Part shown: positions 18,615-27,499 of the stretch, piece by piece
Numbering within the stretch: the first letter of the stretch is position 1
How the letters are laid out: each line of letters starts with the position of its first letter
Assembly (NCBI GenBank): GCA_016932575.1
Contig: JAFGCO010000055.1
Span: 124,001 to 188,000, forward strand
From: a bacterium
GTDB taxonomy: Bacteria > Zhuqueibacterota > QNDG01 > JAFGCO01
Length of the DNA: 64,000 nt
Direction of reading: 5' to 3'
Notes under the pieces: model-generated
What the model saw: only the letters and a program-made list of their open reading frames with translations
Told to the model about the DNA's origin: nothing
Database searches by the model: none
Position numbers and translations under genes: made by a program

Positions 18615-19508
18615 ATGATCCAGTCGAATATCGGTGAATGGGCTGCGTTGTTTGCAGCTTTTTGCTGGACCATTACAGCCATGTCGTTTGAAAGTGCCGG
18701 CAAACAAGTGGGTTCTCTGCCGGTGAACTGGATTCGTCTGGTAATGGCGCTCATTTTTTTCAGTGTCTATTCCTGGATTTTCCGCGGATGGCCTGTTCCT
18801 CAGGATGCTTCAAATCATGCCTGGATTTGGCTTACGCTTTCGGGATTGGTCGGTTTTGTGATGGGAGATTTGTTCCTGTTCCGGGCTTTTATTGAGATTG
18901 GATCCCGTATTTCCATGTTGATTATGGCATCGGTTCCCATGCTCACAACTCTGATGGCGGGGATTTGGATGGATGAACGTTTGTCCGGGATGGACATTTT
19001 TTCGATGATGCTGACAGTAGCGGGGATCATGTTGGTGGTTATGGGGCGGAATGCAGATAAGAAGATCGAATTAAAACAACCCCTTCGCGGAGTGATGCTG
19101 GCATTTGGAGGTGCCCTGGGCCAGGCGGTTGGTTTGATACTTAGTAAATATGGTATGGGACATTACGATGCATTTGCGGCCACACAAATTCGCGTGATAG
19201 CGGGAGTAACAGGATTCAGTCTGCTCTTTTTTCCTCTTAAGCGATGGGGTGTGGTAAAACGGGCTTTGTGCAATTCAAAGGGTATGATCCCGATTACCAT
19301 TGGTGCTTTTTTTGGACCTTTTCTGGGTGTTGGATTTTCATTACTGGCCATACAGAATACATTAACGGGTATTGCATCAACCATTATGGCGATTGTTCCT
19401 ATTTTGATTATTCCGCCGGCGCTGATTATCTTTCATGAAAGGATTACGATACAGGAGATTGTGGGGGCCTTTGTGGCTGTAGGCGGCGTGGCTCTCCTGT
19501 TTGTATAA
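18615..19508 (+). CDS. EamA/DMT-family membrane transporter
   Basis: A 297-residue inner-membrane protein with ten predicted hydrophobic segments in two EamA repeats, one per half. It begins GEWAALFAAFCWTITAMSFE, and the second half begins near residue 155 with PLRGVMLAFGGALGQAVG. Drug/metabolite transporters of this group export amino acids or small metabolites; the substrate cannot be read from the sequence. The ATG at 18615 has only a weak ribosome site (ACAGGGA). It stands alone between aclA (170-base gap) and a promoter for the next gene. Confidence 0.88.
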   Translation: MIQSNIGEWAALFAAFCWTITAMSFESAGKQVGSLPVNWIRLVMALIFFSVYSWIFRGWPVPQDASNHAWIWLTLSGLVGFVMGDLFLFRAFIEIGSRISMLIMASVPMLTTLMAGIWMDERLSGMDIFSMMLTVAGIMLVVMGRNADKKIELKQPLRGVMLAFGGALGQAVGLILSKYGMGHYDAFAATQIRVIAGVTGFSLLFFPLKRWGVVKRALCNSKGMIPITIGAFFGPFLGVGFSLLAIQNTLTGIASTIMAIVPILIIPPALIIFHERITIQEIVGAFVAVGGVALLFV

Positions 19509-19552
19509 ATAACTTTTAATCTGCCCAAAAAAATATTGGGGCATATTAACAA

Positions 19553-19582
19553 TTGATTTTCACTTACAGAAATTGATATTGT
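19553..19582 (+). promoter_or_regulatory. Probable sigma70-type promoter for the DUF1573 gene
   Basis: TTGATT (19553-19558), an 18-base spacer, then TATTGT (19577-19582), 57 bases upstream of the ATG at 19639. Confidence 0.4.
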
Positions 19583-19638
19583 AAACTTAAATCGTATTTA
19601 TTTATCCAACAGAAGCGAACAGATCATATGGAGGAATT

Positions 19639-20322
19639 ATGAAATCTTGCCTATGGAGTTGCCTGTGGATGTGTTATATTGTTGTGAGCGTATGTGCGAA
19701 CGAGGTCACTTTTCTGACTCCAATGGAGATGAATTTGGGAGAAATGGAGTCGGGTCGTGTGATTGAAGGTGTGATTCAGTTTGTTAATACAGGAAATGAT
19801 TCGGTGAAAATCAGCGGAGTAAGAACTTCGTGTGGTTGTACTGTTGTGGAAACACAAAAAAAGACCTATGCACCCGGAGATACGGCCTCAATCCCCTTTA
19901 AGTTAAATACAAGAGGATTTAAAGGAAAGGTTCACAAATCTATCACAATACAATTTGAAAATGAGGATCCACCAACCAAGTTAGTAAAACTTATTGCTCA
20001 TTGCCTGAATTATTTAGAATGTGATCCCCGGTATTTGGCATTTACGCAAATTCGGGTCAATCAGGATACTTTGCTTGAGCGACAGATTCGTTTAACTAAC
20101 CATTATAAAGAACCCATCCGGATTCAGTCCATCGAATGTGAAATCCGTCAATTAAAAATTCAATTTAAAAACGGATTGATTCAACCGGATGAGAAAATGA
20201 TTATTATTGTTGAACTGACACCGGATCAGGCGTATCGAAAATCTTCCCGCCTCCGGATTAAAACCGATAATCCCAGGATCGAGCCGATTTACATGCCTGT
20301 TTATGTGAATATTCAGGAGTAA
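19639..20322 (+). CDS. DUF1573-domain periplasmic protein
   Basis: A 227-residue exported protein with signal peptide MKSCLWSCLWMCYIVVSVCA. Residues 30-125 carry the DUF1573/ASPM-like immunoglobulin fold: FVNTGNDSVKISGVRTSCGC followed by YAPGDTASIPFKLNTRGFKG. The SCGC pair is typical of the family. A second Ig-like repeat fills the C-terminal half. GGAGG at 19631-19635, just ahead of the ATG, supports the start. Function is not established. It is followed at three bases by a membrane-anchored rhodanese, so the two are probably co-expressed envelope proteins. Confidence 0.88.
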   Translation: MKSCLWSCLWMCYIVVSVCANEVTFLTPMEMNLGEMESGRVIEGVIQFVNTGNDSVKISGVRTSCGCTVVETQKKTYAPGDTASIPFKLNTRGFKGKVHKSITIQFENEDPPTKLVKLIAHCLNYLECDPRYLAFTQIRVNQDTLLERQIRLTNHYKEPIRIQSIECEIRQLKIQFKNGLIQPDEKMIIIVELTPDQAYRKSSRLRIKTDNPRIEPIYMPVYVNIQE

Positions 20323-20325
20323 TGG

Positions 20326-20808
20326 ATGGAAGTGATCCGGCGAATGATTTTCATAGGATTTTTGGCGCTGGTTTTGGGGATCGGTGTCAATCAGATTCAT
20401 CCGCAAGGAATCCGGTTTCACCAATTATTGCTGCTGTTTCCGAGTTCGTATTCAGCTCAGGTACAAACAGTCTCATCGGATTCGGCGCTGGTTTTGATGT
20501 TTGAAGAAGCAGCGATTTTTTTGGATATCCGATCTGACGATCAGTTTACCATTGATCATATACCCACCGCGATTTCATTGCCTTTTGTCAATTTGAACAG
20601 ATTGAGCCGATTGGACCTGAATCCTGAAAAACCATGGATTGTTTACGATTTTCAAAATCGGAGCAAATCCGCGAGATATGTTTATAAAAAGCTGAAAAAA
20701 ACGAGAGATGCGGATGTTTATCTGCTGAACGGGGGATTTGCCGGATGGCTGGAAAAACAGTACCCAACCGAGGTGGGAGAGAAAATGAAAACGTTCCATT
20801 CAGAGTGA
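20326..20808 (+). CDS. Membrane-anchored rhodanese-like protein lacking the catalytic Cys
   Basis: A 160-residue protein with an N-terminal membrane anchor (MIFIGFLALVLGIGVNQIHP) followed by a rhodanese domain (FLDIRSDDQFTIDHIPTAIS, then LLNGGFAGWLEKQYP). Sulfurtransferases have a catalytic Cys in a VVYCxxGxRSA-type loop; here the loop reads IVYDFQNRSKSA, with Asp in that place, so sulfur transfer by this residue is impossible and a binding or structural role is likelier. The ATG at 20326 is chosen because AGGAG at 20315-20319 lies six bases upstream. It follows the DUF1573 gene directly. Confidence 0.85.
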   Translation: MEVIRRMIFIGFLALVLGIGVNQIHPQGIRFHQLLLLFPSSYSAQVQTVSSDSALVLMFEEAAIFLDIRSDDQFTIDHIPTAISLPFVNLNRLSRLDLNPEKPWIVYDFQNRSKSARYVYKKLKKTRDADVYLLNGGFAGWLEKQYPTEVGEKMKTFHSE

Positions 20809-21020
20809 CGATTCAACCGGTATGATTTTTGACGCAACCAATTAATATCCAGGTCTGTTTTAATAAGCGGAAAATGTCTAAATGATTAAAAAACATTGAA
20901 TTAATATTATTTGCGTTTTATTCTGTTCAGGGTTGAATCCTTACATACTGTCCAGATAGAGTGATTGTGTTTTTCATATTGAAATGTTTGGATAAATACA
21001 TCTATTGGAGGGAGGTGTAA

Positions 21021-21392
21021 ATGAAATCCGCTGAAACCAAGAAAGTGCTGATTGTGGAGGATGAACCCATTTTCCGTATGAATTACCGTACAGTCCTGGA
21101 AGAAAAGGGGTATTCAGTCATAGAGGCCAGCACCGGACAACAGGGGCTTCATATGATAACATCTGATCCGCCGGATATTGTTTTGCTGGATTTGATCCTT
21201 CCGGAAGTGAATGGCTATGAAGTATTGAAAAGAATCCGGGAGACGAATTCAGAGATTCCAATTATTGTATTCTCAGTATTAAGTGGTGAGATGGATATGA
21301 AGCGGGCGTTCGAATTAGGTGCCCAGGATTATGTGATTAAAGGTGCTGAACTTCCGATATCGATTCTTGACAAAATAGAGGCTTTAATGTAA
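21021..21392 (+). CDS. Single-domain response regulator (CheY-like receiver)
   Basis: A 123-residue receiver domain with no output domain. The acidic pair is EDE (13-15), the phosphoacceptor is Asp57 (LLDLILPEVNGYE), the switch Ser is in IIVFSVLSG, and the conserved Lys is in DYVIKGAE. A strong GGAGGGAGG site precedes the ATG. It is followed after 12 bases by a hybrid-free sensor kinase, its probable partner. Output may be protein-protein signalling or phosphorelay, since it carries no DNA-binding part. Confidence 0.93.
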   Translation: MKSAETKKVLIVEDEPIFRMNYRTVLEEKGYSVIEASTGQQGLHMITSDPPDIVLLDLILPEVNGYEVLKRIRETNSEIPIIVFSVLSGEMDMKRAFELGAQDYVIKGAELPISILDKIEALM

Positions 21393-21404
21393 AGGAATGT
21401 TATC

Positions 21405-22928
21405 ATGAGAGATAAGATCGATTCATTGCTGAAAAAACGGTGGGATATTGTTTGGATAGGCGCAGTACTGGGATTTGTATACTGGATGTGGCAGTCATTC
21501 CGTGACGCTATTGTGCTTCAAAAGACCTCGTTTATCCATAGCTTCCTTTTTCCCGATTTAATATCATTGGCTACCCGTTTATTGGTTATCTGCACTTTTT
21601 TATTACTTTGTATTCATGCGAAGTATATTCAAGAGAAGGTGTTGGAGGACAGGTCAGCAAGAAACCGATCCGCAGGATTTTGGGCTTTTTTTATTGCGGC
21701 CGTCGGTTTTGTTGTACTGTACTGGATAATCGATTCTTTTCAGGATATTATCGCTCAGGCCAAGGGAGATATTGTAGAGCGGGTGCTGACTCCAGGTATT
21801 ACGGTGCTGATTTCAAGAGGTCTTTCGGTACTTTTTCTTGTGATCCTGGTGTTTCTTATTCAATATCTTTTTATCACACGCAGAAAAGCGGATAAGGCAT
21901 TAAAGGCAGCTCATAATCAACTTGCAAGAAGTCGTGAAAATCTGAACAAAATTGTTACCTATGATGTCGATGCTGTATTTGTATTGAATGAAAAAAAGAA
22001 AATTCTATTTGTTAATCCAGCCGCAGAAAAAATGCTTCAAAAGACAGCAGACCAGTTAATCGGTGAATCCTTTAACTATTCGATTTCCGCCGGTAAAATG
22101 CATGAGATCGAGATTGTCAACGATCAGGGAGAAACCATCAATGGAGAAGTTTGTGCCGTAGAGATAACATGGGGGACGGAAAAAGCGGTTTTGGTATCAT
22201 TGCGGGATGTGAGTGAACGAAAGCAGGTGGAACAGATAAGGCAGAATTTTCTGTCGCTGATTTCGCATAGATTAAAAAGCCCAATTATAGGGATTATGGG
22301 GGCTATTGAAAATATGCTCGAGGGTCTTGCCGGTACGATAACGGAGAAACAGCGTGAATATCTGCTTGTCATGAAGGAGAATGTCACAGTTAAATATTAT
22401 CTGATCGAAGACCTTCTTACCGCACTGCGTCTGGAAGTGGGCGGAGAGGAGGTCCAGCTTGAGCAAACCGTACTTGAAGATGTAATCGATCGTGCCATTA
22501 AACCTTATGAAATGGCCATAAGCAGAAAAGGAATTAAACTGCAAAAGGGAAAAACGAATTCGAAATTGCGGGTAAACGCAGATCCGAAAAAGCTGGAGAA
22601 AGTTATAAAAAACGTCATTCACAACGCTTTAAAATTTACTTCAGAGGGTCATATACGAATTGAGATCCAAGCAAAAGGAAAGAACGCTCTTATCAGTATT
22701 GAGGACTCAGGCTGCGGTATGTCTGATGCGACAATAAAAACACTATTTCAAATGGAGAAGAAAGCACAAACATTGCCCGATGCCAATATCGGCATGGGAT
22801 TTGGATTGTTCATTGCAAAGAAGTTTATGCAATTGCAGAACGGGGATATTGAGGTCACATCCAGTCTGGGCAAGGGGACAAGTTTTAAAATGAGCATTCC
22901 TCTTCATACAAAAAAAAACATTGGTTAG
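21405..22928 (+). CDS. Membrane sensor histidine kinase with duplicated N-terminal unit and PAS domain
   Basis: A 507-residue kinase. Residues 12-160 hold about four membrane segments arranged as two similar units: VLGFVYWMWQSFRDAIV, ending TRLLVICTFLLL, and AVGFVVLYWIIDSFQDII, ending SRGLSVLFLVIL. A coiled linker and a PAS domain (about 175-272, DAVFVLNEKKKILFVNPAAE) follow. The phospho-His is His288 (LISHRLKSPIIG). The ATPase domain has an N box (NVIHNALKFT), DSGCGMS, and GMGFGLFIAKKF. The signal is unknown. It follows a receiver gene by 12 bases and overlaps the start region of the prepilin gene closely, so the three may be co-transcribed. Confidence 0.92.
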   Translation: MRDKIDSLLKKRWDIVWIGAVLGFVYWMWQSFRDAIVLQKTSFIHSFLFPDLISLATRLLVICTFLLLCIHAKYIQEKVLEDRSARNRSAGFWAFFIAAVGFVVLYWIIDSFQDIIAQAKGDIVERVLTPGITVLISRGLSVLFLVILVFLIQYLFITRRKADKALKAAHNQLARSRENLNKIVTYDVDAVFVLNEKKKILFVNPAAEKMLQKTADQLIGESFNYSISAGKMHEIEIVNDQGETINGEVCAVEITWGTEKAVLVSLRDVSERKQVEQIRQNFLSLISHRLKSPIIGIMGAIENMLEGLAGTITEKQREYLLVMKENVTVKYYLIEDLLTALRLEVGGEEVQLEQTVLEDVIDRAIKPYEMAISRKGIKLQKGKTNSKLRVNADPKKLEKVIKNVIHNALKFTSEGHIRIEIQAKGKNALISIEDSGCGMSDATIKTLFQMEKKAQTLPDANIGMGFGLFIAKKFMQLQNGDIEVTSSLGKGTSFKMSIPLHTKKNIG

Positions 22929-22929
22929 A

Positions 22930-23268
22930 ATGATGAATTCTATAAAAATCAAGTTTCTGAATCAATCGGGCATGACGCTGTTGGAGATTATTATTGTTGT
23001 TGTTATTGTCAGCGTACTCGCATTGACGATTTCAGTTCAGTATATCAATTTTTCTGACAGCGCAAAGCTTGCGGCTTGTCAAGCAAATAGGGATGCATTA
23101 CGGACAGGGATTACCACATATTGGGCAATTCATCTGGAGTATCCTGAAGAGATAGATGACCTGGCAGAATATATGAGGAATGGCGCCATCCCGGAGTGCC
23201 CTTCCGGAGGGGTGTATGAACTGGTAGACAACTCAGATGTGATTTGTTCTCTCTCGAAGCATCAGTAA
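22930..23268 (+). CDS. Type IV prepilin / pseudopilin-like protein
   Basis: A 112-residue protein with a short basic leader, a prepilin peptidase site NQSG|MTLLE (Glu at mature position 5) and the hydrophobic helix IIIVVVIVSVLALTISV. The mature part is about 98 residues, with a Cys pair in the C-terminal region (PECPSGGVYE and DVICSL). This fits a minor pilin or GspG-like pseudopilin. The start is ATG 22930 or 22933; a TTG at 22921 would overlap the kinase. No ribosome site is clear, which suggests coupling to the kinase gene, whose stop is two bases upstream. It may be handled by the PilT pair at 11722-14175. Confidence 0.85.
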   Translation: MMNSIKIKFLNQSGMTLLEIIIVVVIVSVLALTISVQYINFSDSAKLAACQANRDALRTGITTYWAIHLEYPEEIDDLAEYMRNGAIPECPSGGVYELVDNSDVICSLSKHQ

Positions 23269-23287
23269 TTCTGGAAAGTATTTATTG

Positions 23288-24319
23288 ATGAAATTAATCG
23301 AATGTGTTCCAAATTTTAGTGAGGGAAAAGATCAAAAAAAAATTCAGACCATTGTTGATGCGATCACGTCTGTCCAGGGAATGGTTGTTTTGGATGTGGA
23401 TATGGGGGCCGATGCGAATCGAACAGTTGTGACAGCAGCAGGCCCCTCAGGATCTGTTGTCGAAGCCGGATTATGTTGTATTTACGAGGCCTCACGTCAG
23501 ATTGACATGCGTATTCATACTGGCATGCATCCGCGTATGGGAGCCACAGATGTTTTCCCTCTGATCCCACTTCATGAAATGACTTTGGAGGAATGCAGTA
23601 CTCTTTCCCGGCAATTGGGTGAACGTGTCGGCAGAGAACTCAAGATACCGGTTTATCTTTATGAAGCTTCAGCGGAAAATAAGAATCGAAGGAAGCTTTC
23701 AGAGATAAGATCCGGTGGTTATGAATCATTTTCAATAAAAATGCGACATCCGGATTGGAAGCCTGATTTCGGCCCGGATTCTCTTCATGATAAAGCAGGA
23801 GTAACAGCGATTGGAGCGCGATCTTTATTAATTGCTTTCAATATCAATCTGAACACGCAGGATGTCAGAACGGCAAAACATATCGCTGCCGAGATACGTG
23901 AGAGCGGCAGGGATGTAAAACGTGATGGAAGAAAGAGACGTGTACCCGGATTACTTAAGGCCTGTCAAGCGATTGGATGGAACATGCCCGGATATGGATT
24001 AACGCAGGTTTCAACCAATTTAACTGATTATAAGATGACACCTCCACACAAGGTCTATGAAACATGTCAATCTCTGGCCATGAAATATGGGACAACCGTC
24101 ATTGGGAGCGAATTGGTCGGACTGATTCCAAAGCAGGCTTTAATCATGGCAGGACATTATTATGCAGAACGGCACAGCGGTCGAATTTCAACAGAGGAGA
24201 GTTTAATCGATTTGGCAGTGGAGGCAATGGGATTGGATTCGATTCATCCATTTGATCCAAAAGAAAAAATTCTGGAATACCGCATTAAAGATCTCATGAA
24301 TATTTGTCTTAATTTATAG
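23288..24319 (+). CDS. ftcD: Glutamate formimidoyltransferase
   Basis: A 343-residue enzyme transferring a formimino group between formiminoglutamate and tetrahydrofolate in histidine breakdown and one-carbon metabolism. Signature segments are ECVPNFSEGKD at the N-terminus, DMRIHTGMHPRMGATDVFP with the active-site His, and NMPGYGLTQVSTNLTDYKM. Length matches the single-domain bacterial form; the cyclodeaminase domain of the mammalian enzyme is absent. ATG 23288 is preferred over the adjacent TTG at 23285; GGAAAG lies upstream. No other histidine-degradation gene is in the window. Confidence 0.93.
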   Translation: MKLIECVPNFSEGKDQKKIQTIVDAITSVQGMVVLDVDMGADANRTVVTAAGPSGSVVEAGLCCIYEASRQIDMRIHTGMHPRMGATDVFPLIPLHEMTLEECSTLSRQLGERVGRELKIPVYLYEASAENKNRRKLSEIRSGGYESFSIKMRHPDWKPDFGPDSLHDKAGVTAIGARSLLIAFNINLNTQDVRTAKHIAAEIRESGRDVKRDGRKRRVPGLLKACQAIGWNMPGYGLTQVSTNLTDYKMTPPHKVYETCQSLAMKYGTTVIGSELVGLIPKQALIMAGHYYAERHSGRISTEESLIDLAVEAMGLDSIHPFDPKEKILEYRIKDLMNICLNL

Positions 24320-24414
24320 CTGTTCATATTAAATATAGGTTGAGTTTTTAAAATTTATATCCTATTTTAACAACTTACTAAAAAAAATGGGCAGATGTAT
24401 CTGGAGGTGGCCGT

Positions 24415-26001
24415 ATGTCCAAAGTTTATATTTATGATACAACACTGCGAGATGGCAATCAGGCGAGAGGGGTTTCCTTTTCTCTGGAAGACAAACTTAT
24501 GATCGCACAAAGGCTGGATGATTTTCGCATAGATTATATAGAAGGGGGCTGGCCCAATCCGACAAATCAGACAGATATGCAATTTTATCCGGAGAGCCGG
24601 AAACTCAAATTAAAACATGCCCGAATCGCCGCATTTGGATCGACGCGCCGGGCAAAAATTAAGCCTGAAGATGATCCCGGATTATCCTGTCTTGTAGAAA
24701 CCGGGGCGCCGATCATTACTATTTTCGGAAAAAGCTGGGATCTCCATGTGAAACAGATATTAAAAACATCTCTGGATGAAAATCTCAGGATGGTTGAAGA
24801 TTCTGTGGCCTATTTGAAAAAGCATTGTGAAGAAGTGATTTATGATGCGGAGCATTTTTTTGATGGTTATAAAGAAAATCCCGAATATGCCCTGAAAACA
24901 CTGATGGCAGCAGCCGGGGGGGGAGCTGACTGGATTGTGCTTTGTGATACCAACGGGGGATTACTGCCTATGGAGTGTGATAATATATTCAGGGAAGTGA
25001 AAGAAAAAATAGATATTCATCTGGGTATACATGTACATAATGATTCCGGATGCGCCGAGGCCAATACGTTAATATGTGTGGCACGTGGAGCCGAGCATGT
25101 ACAGGGTACGATCAACGGCATCGGTGAGCGCTGCGGAAATGCGAATTTATGCACAATTATTCCGGATATCGAATTGAAACTGAATCGCAAGACCGTTGGA
25201 AAAGTTCAGTTAACGAAATTGAGGGAACTTTCCCTGTATGTGAGTGAGGTTGCAAATCTGCATCACAATTCACGCCTCCCGTTTGTAGGAGAATCCGCGT
25301 TTTCACACAAAGGAGGCGCTCATATTGATGGCGTATTAAAGGAAAGGCGCTCATTCGAACACATTGATCCATCATCCGTCGGTAATGAGAGAACCTATAT
25401 TTTATCAGATCAGGCAGGCGGGTCGACCATTGTTGAAAAGTTAAACACTTTTATTCCCGGTGTAAATAAAAAGGATCCGAGGGTCAAGGGCCTTTTAAAG
25501 CAATTAAAGGATATGGAGGGATTGGGATATCAATTTGAAGCAGCAGAGGCCTCTTTTAGATTGTTGGCGTACAAAGCAATGGGCATGTACAAAGAGCCCT
25601 TTAAATTCAGAGGATTTCGTGTGATTGAGGAGAAACGCGGAGAGAAGGCGCCTTATTCAGAAGCAACGATTCAGGTGGAAGCGGATGGAATTCTGGAGCA
25701 TACAGCTGCCGAAGGAGATGGACCTGTTAATGCGTTGGATAATGCGATACGAAAGGCTCTGTCCCGGTTTTATCCTCAGATTCGGGACATTCGTCTGACA
25801 GATTATAAAGTATTGGTGATTAATGCAAAAAGGGGTACAGCTGCGAAAGTCAGGGTGTTGATTGAATCCACAGATGGTCAGGAAATATGGGGAACCGTGG
25901 GAGTTTCTGAGAATGTGATCGAGGCATCATGGCTTGCATTGATTGACAGTTTAAATTATAAGCTGATGATGACTCAGGTGAAAAAAAAGAAGAAGCGTTA
26001 A
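24415..26001 (+). CDS. cimA: (R)-citramalate synthase
   Basis: A 528-residue enzyme condensing pyruvate and acetyl-CoA to citramalate, the first step of the threonine-independent isoleucine route. The N-terminal TIM barrel starts YIYDTTLRDGNQARGVSFS (metal-binding Asp in TLRDG) and continues with IEGGWPNPTN and HVHNDSGCAEANT. The C-terminal LeuA dimer/regulatory domain (about 410-515, ATIQVEADGILEHTAAEGDG) is where isoleucine inhibits family members. The longer length and the EGGWP motif separate it from LeuA and homocitrate synthase. GGAGGTGG precedes the ATG. It uses acetyl-CoA, the product expected of the aclBA pair nearby. A perfect 15-base inverted repeat terminates it. Confidence 0.93.
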   Translation: MSKVYIYDTTLRDGNQARGVSFSLEDKLMIAQRLDDFRIDYIEGGWPNPTNQTDMQFYPESRKLKLKHARIAAFGSTRRAKIKPEDDPGLSCLVETGAPIITIFGKSWDLHVKQILKTSLDENLRMVEDSVAYLKKHCEEVIYDAEHFFDGYKENPEYALKTLMAAAGGGADWIVLCDTNGGLLPMECDNIFREVKEKIDIHLGIHVHNDSGCAEANTLICVARGAEHVQGTINGIGERCGNANLCTIIPDIELKLNRKTVGKVQLTKLRELSLYVSEVANLHHNSRLPFVGESAFSHKGGAHIDGVLKERRSFEHIDPSSVGNERTYILSDQAGGSTIVEKLNTFIPGVNKKDPRVKGLLKQLKDMEGLGYQFEAAEASFRLLAYKAMGMYKEPFKFRGFRVIEEKRGEKAPYSEATIQVEADGILEHTAAEGDGPVNALDNAIRKALSRFYPQIRDIRLTDYKVLVINAKRGTAAKVRVLIESTDGQEIWGTVGVSENVIEASWLALIDSLNYKLMMTQVKKKKKR

Positions 26002-26075
26002 AATAAAAACAGAAATGGTCTTTACCGATTAAGAAAGATTGATTATCCATTCATTTGAAGAGTATTTGTCAATTT

Positions 26076-26108
26076 AAAAGGGAACCTTTTTGGAAAAGGT
26101 TCCCTTTT
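26076..26108. terminator. Bidirectional intrinsic terminator
   Basis: AAAAGGGAACCTTTT (26076-26090) pairs perfectly with AAAAGGTTCCCTTTT (26094-26108) around a three-base loop TGG. A and T tracts on both sides let it serve cimA (plus) and the convergent permease gene (minus). Confidence 0.93.
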
Positions 26109-26110
26109 TA

Positions 26111-27466
26111 TTAAACAGATAATAATGTGTATCTTAATATAAATATAACAGCCACCAGATATACCAGCCAGCTGATTTCCCGGGCTTTTCCGCATGCCAG
26201 TTTAATAATGGGATACATAATGAAGCCGATGGCCAGACCGTCTGCGATATTGAAACTGAGCGGAATGCCCAATAAAATTAAAAATGCAGGAATGCCCTCA
26301 GAAGCATCCTGCCAGTTGATTTTTATCACATTTTTTATCATCATAGCACCGACAATGACCAGAGCGGGTGCAGTCACCGGATTTACAAAGCCGGCTTCCG
26401 ACATCCAGCCTGCACCGATCATACCGACCAGGGGCGTGAAAAACAGGGCGACCAGAAAGAAGAATCCCGTAGTAACTGCAGTCAGGCCTGTGCGTCCTCC
26501 GTATTCCACACCCACACAACTCTCGATAAATGAGGTCACTGTACTTGTGCCGGAACAGGCTCCCACCACCGTACCTACAGCGTCCGATACCAGTGCCCGA
26601 TTGGCATTGGGAAGTTTGTTGTCTTTGATGATTCCCGCCTGCTCTCCCACACCGATCAGTGTGCCCATTGTATCGAACATATCCATAAACAAAAATACAA
26701 CAATAAAGGCAATAAATTCCACTCTGAACACATGCTGAAAATCAAACTGGAAGAACGCATGGGATTTTGGCAGGCCAAACCAACCGGTGTATTTGACTTT
26801 TCCAAAAATCAATCCCAATCCTGTGGAAAATAAAATACCCCAGAGAATCGCCCCCCTGATCCGCCGGACCTGCAAGATGGCTGTCAGAATCAGACCGCTG
26901 AAAAAGATGATAATATGCGGTTGTGTAATGTCCTTGTTGAACATGATCCATCCGCCCGGATCCGGATTGATAATGATGCCGGCATTTTTCAGGCCGATAA
27001 AAGCGATTAACAATCCAATGCCCACTGCAATGGCATTTTTTATACTCGGGCTGATGGCATCAATAATGACCTTTCGGAATTTGAGCAGTGAAAGGATGAG
27101 AAAAAGAATTCCCGAAATAAGTACAATCGTCAGGGCGGTTTTCCATCCAGTATCCGAATCCACAGCGGTCACACCCGCCACCACGGTCACAAAAAAGATG
27201 TTTTCTCCCATGCCCGGCGCCTGGGCTATGGGAAGGTTGGCCAGAAGCCCCATGAGAACAGACGCGACAAAGGCAGCCAGACAAGTTGCCAGCAGGGCTG
27301 CATCAAAATCAAGCAATTCTGAGGACGCATCACCAAATTTTCCCGATAATATACTGGGATTGAGAAAAACAATGTAGGCCATGGTTAAAAATGTAATCAA
27401 TCCAGCCACGATTTCGGTTTTTACCGAGGTGTTCTTGGATTCCAGTTGAAATAATTTTTTCAGCAT
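26111..27466 (-). CDS. NCS2-family (AzgA-like) purine permease
   Basis: A 451-residue inner-membrane transporter with 12-14 hydrophobic segments. The start MLKKLFQLESKNTSVKTEI with AGLITFLTMAYIVFLNP is the AzgA/PbuG-type signature of hypoxanthine, guanine or adenine permeases. Other family segments are NAIAVGIGLLIAFIGLKNAG and FMDMFDTMGTLIGVGEQAG, with the substrate-region acidic and polar residues, and GTSTVTSFIESCVGVEYGGR. AGGAGG lies seven bases before the ATG. It could act with the purine nucleoside phosphorylase at 29242. I looked for a purine riboswitch upstream and did not find one. Confidence 0.93.
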   Translation of the reverse strand: MLKKLFQLESKNTSVKTEIVAGLITFLTMAYIVFLNPSILSGKFGDASSELLDFDAALLATCLAAFVASVLMGLLANLPIAQAPGMGENIFFVTVVAGVTAVDSDTGWKTALTIVLISGILFLILSLLKFRKVIIDAISPSIKNAIAVGIGLLIAFIGLKNAGIIINPDPGGWIMFNKDITQPHIIIFFSGLILTAILQVRRIRGAILWGILFSTGLGLIFGKVKYTGWFGLPKSHAFFQFDFQHVFRVEFIAFIVVFLFMDMFDTMGTLIGVGEQAGIIKDNKLPNANRALVSDAVGTVVGACSGTSTVTSFIESCVGVEYGGRTGLTAVTTGFFFLVALFFTPLVGMIGAGWMSEAGFVNPVTAPALVIVGAMMIKNVIKINWQDASEGIPAFLILLGIPLSFNIADGLAIGFIMYPIIKLACGKAREISWLVYLVAVIFILRYTLLSV

Positions 27467-27499
27467 GTTTCCTCCTGAAAGATTTCATAAAAGGAACAG

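Noticed and set aside
26127-27377. Long plus-strand frames of 203 and 196 codons inside the permease gene
   Set aside because: Antisense shadows of a clear membrane transporter on the minus strand, with composition dictated by its hydrophobic codons.
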